Positions 6,696 through 12,435 of a DNA stretch of 12,435 bases are shown here, one piece after another. Origin of the DNA: CAXRBC01 sp041158045 (lineage in GTDB: Bacteria > Actinomycetota > Acidimicrobiia > Acidimicrobiales > Ilumatobacteraceae). Numbering within the stretch: position 1 is the first letter of the stretch; each line of letters begins with the position of its first letter. The position numbers and the translations under genes were made by a program. The DNA lies in the NCBI GenBank assembly GCA_041158045.1, contig JBEBCD010000050.1, positions 1-12,435 on the forward strand, read 5' to 3'. The notes under the pieces were generated by a model. The model was given only the letters and a program-made list of their open reading frames with translations, was not told the DNA's origin and did no database searches.

Positions 6696-9600
6696 TGCTG
6701 CCCGACATCGGCGCGCTGCGCCCCTGGGAGGACCCCGCGGTCACGTCGCTGCGGCGGCTCCCGATGCACGCGACGATCCGTCGCGACGACGTGATCTCGC
6801 TCGACGGCGAGTGGCGCCTCGCGGTGCACCCGCACCCGGACGCCGTCCCCGAGTCGGCGATCGTCGGCGAGCCGGCGGGCGTGCCGGTGCAGGTGCCGGG
6901 CAACTGGACGCTGCAGGGGATCGACGGCGAGCGGCCGCACTACACCAACGTCCAGATGCCCTTCCCGGGCCCGCCGCCGCGCCTGCCCGAGCGACAGCCG
7001 ACCGGCGTGTACCGCCGCGCCTTCGGGCTCGCGCCCCGACCGCGGGGCACGCGCACGATCGTGCAGGTCGGCGCCGCGGAGAGCGTGCACGCGGTCTGGG
7101 TCAACGGCGACTTCGTGGGGTACGGGACGGACAGCCGGCTGTCGAGCGAGTACGACGCGACCGACGCGGTGCGCGACGGCACCAACGAGATCGCGATCGT
7201 CGTCTGGCGATGGTCGGCGCACAGCTACCTCGAGGACCAGGACCAATGGTGGATGGCGGGCCTGCACCGCTCGGTCACGATCGAGCGCCGGCCGCCCGTG
7301 CACGTGGCCGACGTGCACTGCGACACCGACCTCGATCCGCGCACCGGCACCGGGCGCGTGCGGGTCGCGACGCGGGTCGCGTGCTCCCACGAGTCGGCGC
7401 CCGGATGGACGGTGCGCACGCGGCTCATCGCCCCGGGCGGGGCGCGGGTGGGCCGCGACGCGGAGGGCGCGGTGCCGCACCTGCGCGACGCCGGCGGCGC
7501 GGGGCCGCACCTGCACGACGCCTCGTACGTCTATGCGGGCCACGTGGTGGAGGCGGAGTGGCGCGTGCCGCGCGCGGCCGCGTGGTCCGCCGAGGCCCCG
7601 AGGCTCCACGAGGTGCGCGTCGAGCTGGTCGCGCCGGACGGCTCGGTGGTCGACGCGGTGACGCAGCGCTGCGGCATCCGGCGCGTCGAGGTGCGGGACC
7701 GCGCGCTGCTCGTCAACGGACGACGCGTCTGGATCTTCGGGGTGAACCGCCACGAGCACCACCCGGACCGCGGCAAGGCCCTGACGCTGAGCGACGTGCG
7801 CCGCGACCTCGAGGAGATGCGACGCCACAACGTCACCGCGATCCGCACGTCGCACTACCCGCACCACCCCGACCTCTACGACCTGTGCGACGAGCTCGGG
7901 ATGTACGTGGTGGACGAGGCCAACGCGGAGTGCCACGCGTACAACGCGGTGCTCGCCGACGACGAGCGGTGGCGGGCGGCCTTCGTCGAGCGCGGGACGC
8001 GCATGGTGGCCCGCGACCGCAACCACCCGTGCGTCATCATGTGGAGCCTCGGCAACGAGAGCGGGTACGGCGCGAGCCACGACGCGATGGCCGCGGCGAT
8101 GCGCCGCGTCGACCCGAGCCGGCCGCTGCACTACGAGGGGGCCGTCGATCCACGCTCGTGGCGGGGCGGCGGCGAGACCCGCGCGACCGTGCCCGGCGCG
8201 GAGATCCAGGCCACCTGGGAGTCGCGCGGCCGCGGCGTCACCGACGTCGTCTGCCCGATGTATCCGTCCGTCGCCGACATCCGCCGCTACGGCGAGGCGG
8301 GCCGCGGCGACCGCCCGCTCATCATGTGCGAGTACAGCCACGCGATGGGCAACTCCAACGGTGGCCTCGCCGACTACTGGGAGGCGATCACCGAGACGCC
8401 CGGGCTGCAGGGCGGCTTCATCTGGGAGTGGAAGGACCACGGGCTGCGCCGGCGGATGCCGGACGGCTCGACCCGGCTGGCCTACGGCGGCGACTTCGGC
8501 GACGCGCCGCACGACGGCAACTTCGTCGCCGACGGCCTCGTGTCGGCGGACCTCGAGCCGCACCCGGCGCTCCGCGAGGTCGCGTGGGTGTACCGCCCCG
8601 TCACCGTCGCGCTCGAGACGGTGCGCGGCGTGCGCCGCCTGCGCGTGACGAACCGCCGGTCGTTCACCGCGCTCGGCGACCTCGCCGCGTCGTGGGAGCT
8701 GTGGGCGCATGGGCGCCTCGCCGCGCACGGCCGGCTGCGCGTGCCCGACGTGGCGCCCGGCCGCAGCGTGTGGGTCGCGCTGCCCGCCGACGCGCCGCGG
8801 GGGAGCTCGGACGTGCACCTCACCGTGCGCTGGGCCCTGCGGTCGCGCACGTGGTGGGCCGACGCGGGCCACGTCGTGGCGTGGGACCAGGTGACGCTGC
8901 GCCCGCCGCGCCGCGCGGAGCCCGCGTCGCGCCGACCCCGCCGCGCACCGCGGCGCACCGCGGTCGAGGCTGCGCCCGCCGCGCCGCAGCCGGCCGACGG
9001 CGTGCTCGCCGAGCCCGTCGAGGCCTGGCTGTGGCGCGCGGCGACGGACAACGACGGGTTCAAGCTCCTGCCCGAGCTGCGCCGGCGCATCCGCGTCGGC
9101 GGCGGTGCGCTCGAGCGGTGGCTCGAGCAGGGCGTCGACCGGCGGCCCGCCGGCGAGCTCGTGCGCGCCACCGTGGAGCGCACGGTGGCCGACGATGGCG
9201 CCGTGACGTACCGCCACCGCATCGTCGTGCCGGCACGGCTCGCGGGCCTGCCGCGCGTGGGAGTGCGGTTCGCCCTGCCGGCGCGGTACGCGACGATGCG
9301 CTGGTACGGCCGCGGGCCGCACGAGAACTACCCGGACCGCAGGGGCGGCGCCATGCTCGGCGTCTGGTCGGGCCCGCCCGATGCGATGCCCTACCTCGTG
9401 CCCCAGGAGTACGGGCTGCGCACCGACGTGCGGTGGTGGGAGTGCCGCGACGAGGCCGCCGGGGAGGTCGTGCGGATCGAGGCGCTCGACCCGGTCTCGC
9501 TCCACGTCTCGGCGACGCGGCACCGCACCGAGGACCTCCATGCGGCGGCCAACGCCGCGGACCTGCGCCCGAGTCCGCGGATCTGGGTCCACCTCGACGC

Positions 9601-9712
9601 GGCGCACCGGGGCCTCGGCACGGCGAGCTGCGGACCCGACGTCGCGCCGCGCCACGAGGTGGCGGCGGGCGTCCACGAGTTCGCGTGGCGCCTCTCCGTC
9701 GTGCGCACCTAG
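6695..9712 (+). CDS. lacZ: Beta-galactosidase, LacZ type (glycoside hydrolase family 2)
   Basis: A 1005-residue GH2 enzyme that hydrolyses terminal beta-galactosides. Domains in order: N-terminal jelly roll (about 30-200, VPGNWTLQG), an Ig-like domain (about 201-330), the TIM barrel (about 331-620), a second sandwich (about 625-732), and a C-terminal Bgal_small domain (about 781-1005, RAATDND and GRGPHENYPDR). Active-site residues are the acid/base E455 in GNESGYG and nucleophile E546 in MCEYSHAMGNSNG. NRHEHHP and DEANAECH (E412, H414) match the metal-site region of E. coli LacZ. No signal peptide is seen, so it is probably cytoplasmic. I chose GTG 6695-6697, which shares one base with the rsfS stop and leaves an N terminus of usual length. 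Oddities: a 30-bp tandem duplication at 7466-7522, and an Arg/Pro/Ala-rich linker (733-780) where E. coli LacZ has beta strands. Some GH2 relatives act on other beta-glycosides, so exact substrate is unproven. Confidence 0.93.
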   Translation: MLPDIGALRPWEDPAVTSLRRLPMHATIRRDDVISLDGEWRLAVHPHPDAVPESAIVGEPAGVPVQVPGNWTLQGIDGERPHYTNVQMPFPGPPPRLPERQPTGVYRRAFGLAPRPRGTRTIVQVGAAESVHAVWVNGDFVGYGTDSRLSSEYDATDAVRDGTNEIAIVVWRWSAHSYLEDQDQWWMAGLHRSVTIERRPPVHVADVHCDTDLDPRTGTGRVRVATRVACSHESAPGWTVRTRLIAPGGARVGRDAEGAVPHLRDAGGAGPHLHDASYVYAGHVVEAEWRVPRAAAWSAEAPRLHEVRVELVAPDGSVVDAVTQRCGIRRVEVRDRALLVNGRRVWIFGVNRHEHHPDRGKALTLSDVRRDLEEMRRHNVTAIRTSHYPHHPDLYDLCDELGMYVVDEANAECHAYNAVLADDERWRAAFVERGTRMVARDRNHPCVIMWSLGNESGYGASHDAMAAAMRRVDPSRPLHYEGAVDPRSWRGGGETRATVPGAEIQATWESRGRGVTDVVCPMYPSVADIRRYGEAGRGDRPLIMCEYSHAMGNSNGGLADYWEAITETPGLQGGFIWEWKDHGLRRRMPDGSTRLAYGGDFGDAPHDGNFVADGLVSADLEPHPALREVAWVYRPVTVALETVRGVRRLRVTNRRSFTALGDLAASWELWAHGRLAAHGRLRVPDVAPGRSVWVALPADAPRGSSDVHLTVRWALRSRTWWADAGHVVAWDQVTLRPPRRAEPASRRPRRAPRRTAVEAAPAAPQPADGVLAEPVEAWLWRAATDNDGFKLLPELRRRIRVGGGALERWLEQGVDRRPAGELVRATVERTVADDGAVTYRHRIVVPARLAGLPRVGVRFALPARYATMRWYGRGPHENYPDRRGGAMLGVWSGPPDAMPYLVPQEYGLRTDVRWWECRDEAAGEVVRIEALDPVSLHVSATRHRTEDLHAAANAADLRPSPRIWVHLDAAHRGLGTASCGPDVAPRHEVAAGVHEFAWRLSVVRT
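7466..7522 (+). repeat. Two-copy 30-bp tandem duplication inside lacZ
   Basis: Bases 7466-7492 and 7496-7522 match at 25 of 27 positions, with a period of 30. The two units encode GAVPHLRDAG and GAGPHLHDAS (residues 258-277) in the Ig-like domain before the TIM barrel. The duplication keeps the frame and probably lengthens a surface loop. Confidence 0.8.
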
Positions 9713-9715
9713 GCT
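9710..9715 (+). promoter_or_regulatory. Possible internal -10 box (TAGGCT) overlapping the lacZ stop
   Basis: TAGGCT, a common -10 form in high-GC Actinomycetota, begins with the lacZ TAG stop. It ends 9 bases before the aminotransferase ATG. A transcript from about 9722 would be nearly leaderless, consistent with the lack of any Shine-Dalgarno in the 12-bp gap. No -35 element is apparent, so this is tentative. Confidence 0.3.
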
Positions 9716-9724
9716 CTGTCGACC

Positions 9725-10918
9725 ATGGCGCTCGCGACGCGACTCGACAAGCTCGGCACCGAGACGGCCTTCGCGGTCTCGCTCGCCGCCGCGGAGTGGG
9801 GCGCGAAGGGCAACCGGATCTTCCCGTTCCACCTCGGCGACCTCAACATCCCGACTCCCGCCAACGTGGTGGCGGCCATGGACGCCGCGATCGCGGCGGG
9901 CAAGACGGGCTACTGTCCCGCCGCCGGCATCCCGCAGCTGCGCGAGGCGCTCGCCGACGACGTCGGCGCGCGGCGCGGCATGCGCTTCGAGCCCTCGCAG
10001 GTCGTCGTGCAGCCGGGCGGCAAGCCGGTGATCACCAAGTTCATCCAGGCGGTGATGAACCCGGGCGACGAGGTGCTGTACCCCAACCCGGGCTACCCGA
10101 TCTACGAGAGCCAGATCGAGTACTTCGGCGGCGTGGCCAAGCCGTACCGGTACGTGCCGAGCGCGCGGGGCTTCGACATCGACCTCGACCACCTGCGCTC
10201 GCTCGTCGGGCCGCGCACGCGCGCGATCGTCTACAACGACCTGCAAAACCCGATCGGCGCCGAGTCGTCGACCGCGGAGCGCGAGGCGATCGCGCGGCTC
10301 GCGATCGAGAAGGACCTGTGGGTGCTGTCGGACGAGGCGTACTTCGAGATGCGGTACTCCGGCTCGTCGACCTCGATCGCGTCGCTGCCCGGCATGCGCG
10401 AGCGCACGGTGATCCTCTACACGTTCTCCAAGAAGTTCGCGATGACCGGGTGGCGCCTCGGCGCCGCCGTCGCGCCGCCCGAGGTCGCGACCGTGATCGC
10501 CAAGCTCAACACCAACGACGAGTCCTGCACCACGCACTTCGTGCAGTACGGCGGCGTGGAGGCGCTGCGCGGCGACCAGTCGAGCGTCGGCGCGATGCTC
10601 GACGTGCTGCGCGAGCGGCGCGACGTCGCCGTGCGGATGCTCAACGCGATGCCCGGCGTGTCGGTGCACTCGCCGGAGGCGGCGTTCTACCTCTTCCCCG
10701 ACGTGACCGACGCGATGGCACGCAAGGGCATCGGCGACCTCGCCGACTTCGCGCAGCAGGCGCTGCACGCGACGGGCGTGTCGTTCTGCACGCGACGCCA
10801 CTTCGGGCGCGAGCAGGAGGGCGAGACGCGCCGGCACGTGCGCTTCGCCTTCTCCGGCATCGACGCGAAGGACATCGGGGAGGGCCTCGAGCTCCTGGGT
10901 CGCTGGATCGCCGCCTGA
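9725..10918 (+). CDS. PLP-dependent aminotransferase, class I/II fold (aspartate aminotransferase-like)
   Basis: A 397-residue fold-type I aminotransferase that moves an amino group between an amino acid and a 2-oxo acid. The PLP Schiff-base lysine is K236 in TFSKKFAMTGWRLG. Other cofactor residues are D203 and Y206 in SDEAYFE, N175 in the NPxG loop, and R244. The substrate-carboxylate arginine is R373 in HVRFAFS. The usual NPTG motif reads NPIG, and the preceding segment is NDLQ instead of a NNPHN-like sequence, so the active-site loop is somewhat unusual. Length is typical. It starts with ATG 12 bp after the lacZ stop, without a visible Shine-Dalgarno. Aspartate, alanine and aromatic aminotransferases are all possible; the sequence alone does not decide the amino donor. 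It is followed closely by a 2-hydroxyacid dehydrogenase that could reduce its oxo-acid product. Confidence 0.9.
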   Translation: MALATRLDKLGTETAFAVSLAAAEWGAKGNRIFPFHLGDLNIPTPANVVAAMDAAIAAGKTGYCPAAGIPQLREALADDVGARRGMRFEPSQVVVQPGGKPVITKFIQAVMNPGDEVLYPNPGYPIYESQIEYFGGVAKPYRYVPSARGFDIDLDHLRSLVGPRTRAIVYNDLQNPIGAESSTAEREAIARLAIEKDLWVLSDEAYFEMRYSGSSTSIASLPGMRERTVILYTFSKKFAMTGWRLGAAVAPPEVATVIAKLNTNDESCTTHFVQYGGVEALRGDQSSVGAMLDVLRERRDVAVRMLNAMPGVSVHSPEAAFYLFPDVTDAMARKGIGDLADFAQQALHATGVSFCTRRHFGREQEGETRRHVRFAFSGIDAKDIGEGLELLGRWIAA

Positions 10919-10944
10919 TGTCGCGCGGGACGACGGGTCGCTGA
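10918..10944 (+). other. Mini-ORF bridging the aminotransferase and dehydrogenase genes
   Basis: The aminotransferase stop forms TGATG (10916-10920), which opens an 8-codon frame, MSRGTTGR. That frame ends in another TGATG (10942-10946), whose ATG is the dehydrogenase start. Both joins would allow termination-reinitiation, so the mini-ORF may only pass ribosomes onward. No evidence exists for a functional peptide, and chance is a real alternative. Confidence 0.25.
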
Positions 10945-11903
10945 TGGCCCGCGTCGTCGTGACGGGCCGCATCCCCGCGGTGGCAGTCGAGCGGCTGCGC
11001 GCCGCCCACGACGTGGACGCGTGGGAGGACGGGCGACCGATCCCTCGCGCCGAGCTGCTCGCCCGCCTCGCCGGCGCCGATGCCGCGGTCACCCTGCTCA
11101 CCGAGAGGGTCGACGCCGAGTTCCTCGACGCGGCCGGGCCGGGGCTCCGGGTCGTGTCCAACGTGGCGGTCGGCTACAACAACATCGACGTCCCCGCCTG
11201 CACCGCGCGGGGCGTGACGGTGACCAACACCCCGGGCGTGCTCACCGACGCCACGGCGGACATCGCGATGGCGCTCGTGCTCATGGTCACCCGGCGCCTC
11301 GGCGAGGGCGAGCGGGTCATCCGCTCGCGCACCCCGTGGCAGTGGGGGATGGGCTACATGCTCGGCGCGGGCATCCAGGGGCGGCGGCTCGGCATCGTCG
11401 GCATGGGCGGCATCGGGCTCGCCACCGCACGCCGCGCGCGCGCCTTCGGCATGGAGATCGCCTACGCGAAGCGCACGCCGGTCGACGCGGCGATCCGCGA
11501 CGAGCTGGGCGCGGTGCACCTCGGGCTCGACGAGCTCCTCGCGACGAGCGACGTGGTGTCGCTGCACTGCCCGTACTCCAAGGACACGCACCACCTCATC
11601 GGGGCGGCGCAGCTCGCGCGGATGCGGCCGACCGCCTACCTCGTCAACACGGCGCGCGGACCGATCGTCGACGAGGCCGCGCTCGCGGAGGCCCTGCGCG
11701 CGGGCCGGATCGCGGGCGCGGGGCTCGACGTCTTCGAGAAGGAGCCCGAGGTCCACGAGGGCCTGCTCGGGCTCGACAACGTCGTGCTCATCCCGCACCT
11801 CGGATCCGCCACGGTCGAGACGCGCACCGCGATGGCGACCACCGCCGCGGCCAACGCGCTCGCGGTGCTCGCGGGCGAGCCCGCGCCCAACCCGGTGCGC
11901 TGA
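10944..11903 (+). CDS. D-isomer-specific 2-hydroxyacid dehydrogenase (glyoxylate/hydroxypyruvate reductase-like)
   Basis: A 319-residue NAD(P)-dependent dehydrogenase that interconverts 2-oxo acids and D-2-hydroxy acids in the cytoplasm. The split substrate domain carries NVAVGYNNIDV (73-83), which contains the substrate-binding loop. The Rossmann motif GMGGIG is at 153-158. Catalytic residues are R238 in NTARGPIVDE, E267 in DVFEKEPE and H285 in IPHLGSAT. After the second Rossmann strand comes AKR rather than an acidic residue, which resembles NADPH-using glyoxylate/hydroxypyruvate reductases; cofactor choice is inference. It lacks the C-terminal ACT domain of long SerA enzymes. It starts at ATG 10944, overlapping the stop of a mini-ORF and 25 bp past the aminotransferase stop. 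It is the last gene before the tRNA. Confidence 0.93.
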   Translation: MARVVVTGRIPAVAVERLRAAHDVDAWEDGRPIPRAELLARLAGADAAVTLLTERVDAEFLDAAGPGLRVVSNVAVGYNNIDVPACTARGVTVTNTPGVLTDATADIAMALVLMVTRRLGEGERVIRSRTPWQWGMGYMLGAGIQGRRLGIVGMGGIGLATARRARAFGMEIAYAKRTPVDAAIRDELGAVHLGLDELLATSDVVSLHCPYSKDTHHLIGAAQLARMRPTAYLVNTARGPIVDEAALAEALRAGRIAGAGLDVFEKEPEVHEGLLGLDNVVLIPHLGSATVETRTAMATTAAANALAVLAGEPAPNPVR

Positions 11904-11936
11904 GCCCCGCCCGGCCGCGCGTCGCGGGCCATCCGC

Positions 11937-11942
11937 TAGCGT
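11937..11942 (+). promoter_or_regulatory. Possible -10 box for tRNA-Ala
   Basis: TAGCGT fits TAnnnT and lies 14 bases before the mature tRNA 5' end. That would give a short 5' leader for RNase P to remove. No recognisable -35 hexamer is seen at the usual distance. Confidence 0.35.
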
Positions 11943-11956
11943 GGCGTGACGGTTTC

Positions 11957-12029
11957 GGGGCTGTAGCTCAGTTGGTAGAGCGCCTCCATGGCATGGAGGA
12001 GGCCAGGGGTTCAATTCCCCTCAGCTCCA
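11957..12029 (+). tRNA. tRNA-Ala (anticodon GGC)
   Basis: A complete 73-nt cloverleaf. The acceptor stem GGGGCTG pairs with CAGCTCC, with a G·T pair at the third position (the G3:U70 identity element recognised by alanyl-tRNA synthetase) and discriminator A. The D arm has GCTC/GAGC. The anticodon stem CCTCC/GGAGG encloses ATGGCAT, giving anticodon GGC. The T arm AGGGG-TTCAATT-CCCCT is standard. The 3' CCA is not encoded (ACT follows), so it must be added enzymatically. It reads Ala codons GCC and GCU; GCC is heavily used in the neighbouring genes. Confidence 0.98.
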
Positions 12030-12056
12030 CTGGTGGCGGCCCCACGGGCCCTGTGG

Positions 12057-12062
12057 CAGGCT
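12057..12062 (+). promoter_or_regulatory. Possible -10 box for a leaderless oxygenase transcript
   Basis: CAGGCT fits the looser nAnnnT form of the -10 box. It is followed by six bases and then the GTG start at 12069, the same spacing as TACGAT to GTG at 4551. There is no Shine-Dalgarno before the GTG. The match is short and there is no -35, so confidence is low. Confidence 0.22.
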
Positions 12063-12068
12063 GACGGC

Positions 12069-12435
12069 GTGGCGGTCGACCTCGCGGGGATCGTGGACCT
12101 CGATCGGTACCCGATCCACGTCGACGGGCCGGCGCGCCGCGAGCTCGTCGCGCGGGTACAGGGCGAGGTGCGCGCCGTCGGGTGCGCGGTCATCCGCGGG
12201 TTCGTCCGCGCGGACGCGATCCCGGCGCTCGTCGCCGAGGGCGACTCGGTCGCCCACCTCGGCCACCGCAACTTCAACCGCACCAACCCGTACTTCACCC
12301 AGCTGCCACCGGATCTGCCCGACACGCACCCGCTGCGGCGCTTCTACGACCGGTCGAACTCGTTCGTCCCCGCGGATCACTTCGGCGCCGACAGCCTCGT
12401 CCGCTCGATCTACGAGTGGCCCGCCTTCGCGCCCT
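12069..12435 (+). CDS. HalD/BesD-like (ArpA-related) Fe(II)/2-oxoglutarate enzyme, N-terminal part
   Basis: An open frame from GTG 12069 runs off the window end, giving 122 codons. The N terminus reads VDLDRYPIHVDGPARRELVARV, followed by GCAVIRGFVRADAIPALVAEG. Then come NRTNPYFTQLPPDLPDTHPLRRFYDRS, FVPADHFGADSLVRSIYEWPAF. I recognise this as the N-terminal pattern of HalD/BesD-family non-heme iron amino-acid halogenases and the related ArpA-like proteins (DLDRYP start, VxFxxxDPxLPxxHP, DxSxLRxLYexP). This is recall of the family pattern, not a search. The iron-binding motif lies beyond the window. Members with HxG bind chloride and halogenate, while those with HxD hydroxylate, so chemistry cannot be decided. 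It starts 39 bp after tRNA-Ala, with no Shine-Dalgarno. Confidence 0.6.
   Translation, partial: MAVDLAGIVDLDRYPIHVDGPARRELVARVQGEVRAVGCAVIRGFVRADAIPALVAEGDSVAHLGHRNFNRTNPYFTQLPPDLPDTHPLRRFYDRSNSFVPADHFGADSLVRSIYEWPAFAP

Noticed and set aside
6613..10944. Plus-strand frame of about 1443 codons overlapping lacZ and the aminotransferase.
   Set aside because: It is Arg/Ala/Pro-rich out-of-frame sequence without domains. Only its last 8 codons are discussed, as a possible relay mini-ORF.
6692..11161. Uninterrupted minus-strand frame of about 1489 codons opposite lacZ, the aminotransferase and the dehydrogenase.
   Set aside because: Antisense open frames are expected in DNA this GC-rich. The translation is Arg/Ala/His-rich with no family motif, while the plus strand encodes clear enzymes with active sites.
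12038..12056. GGCCC/GGGCC hairpin just after the tRNA, considered as a terminator.
   Set aside because: It has a five-pair stem, a 3-base loop, no T-tract and a competing CCAC/GTGG pairing. It is too weak in this base composition.
11021..12064. Plus-strand frame whose end reads GAVAQLVERLHGMEEARGSIPLSST.
   Set aside because: This peptide is the well-known false translation of a tRNA gene, here tRNA-Ala at 11957-12029.
11930..12435. Genomic-island boundary at the tRNA-Ala gene.
   Set aside because: No integrase, direct repeat of the tRNA 3' end or composition shift is visible inside the window. It is noted only as something to check beyond the right edge.

Overview
This is a very GC-rich stretch of bacterial chromosome. 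Third codon positions are almost all G or C, GTG starts are frequent, and genes meet through 1-4 base start/stop overlaps. The nadD / LytR-like / rsfS order, a class II (plant/actinobacterial type) DAHP synthase and TAnnnT-type -10 boxes point to an Actinomycetota member, possibly a deep lineage such as Thermoleophilia. The lineage is inferred from gene content and style; no marker phylogeny was possible.

Layout. (1) Bases 1-204 hold the 3' end of a thiolase on the + strand. It converges on a four-gene minus-strand run read from about 4460 down to 229: a sigma-70 family factor (4398-3571), class II DAHP synthase (3534-2185), a cytoplasmic-looking class C beta-lactamase-fold serine hydrolase (2177-1365) and an MFS transporter (1368-229). 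Spacings are 36 bp, 7 bp and a 4-base overlap, so this is probably one transcript. (2) A 181-bp divergent control region (4399-4579) carries a -35/-10 pair and a clear Shine-Dalgarno for the sigma gene, a run of five G-tracts, a TAnnnT box on the + strand, and a candidate 9-codon leaderless ORF ending on the nadD start. (3) A plus-strand run from 4580 to 11903: nadD, a degenerate LCP/LytR_C membrane protein, rsfS, a 1005-residue LacZ-type GH2 beta-galactosidase, a PLP class I/II aminotransferase and a D-2-hydroxyacid dehydrogenase. (4) tRNA-Ala(GGC) at 11957-12029. (5) The start of a gene resembling the HalD/BesD/ArpA-like Fe(II)/2-oxoglutarate enzymes, cut off by the window end.

How the genes fit together. 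nadD (NAD synthesis) and rsfS (ribosome silencing) are housekeeping genes commonly joined in Actinomycetota. The overlapping lacZ is the unusual passenger. The aminotransferase and 2-hydroxyacid dehydrogenase could act in sequence (amino acid to 2-oxo acid to 2-hydroxy acid), but no substrate can be read from the sequence. On the other strand, the first committed shikimate enzyme is placed directly behind a sigma factor with an abbreviated region 3.

Most of the window is recognisable chromosomal coding sequence. I found no insertion sequence, prophage, CRISPR array or defence cassette. No gap between genes exceeds 300 bases. The less ordinary material is the 4399-4580 control region, the degenerate LCP protein, the modified LacZ, and the oxygenase at the right edge.
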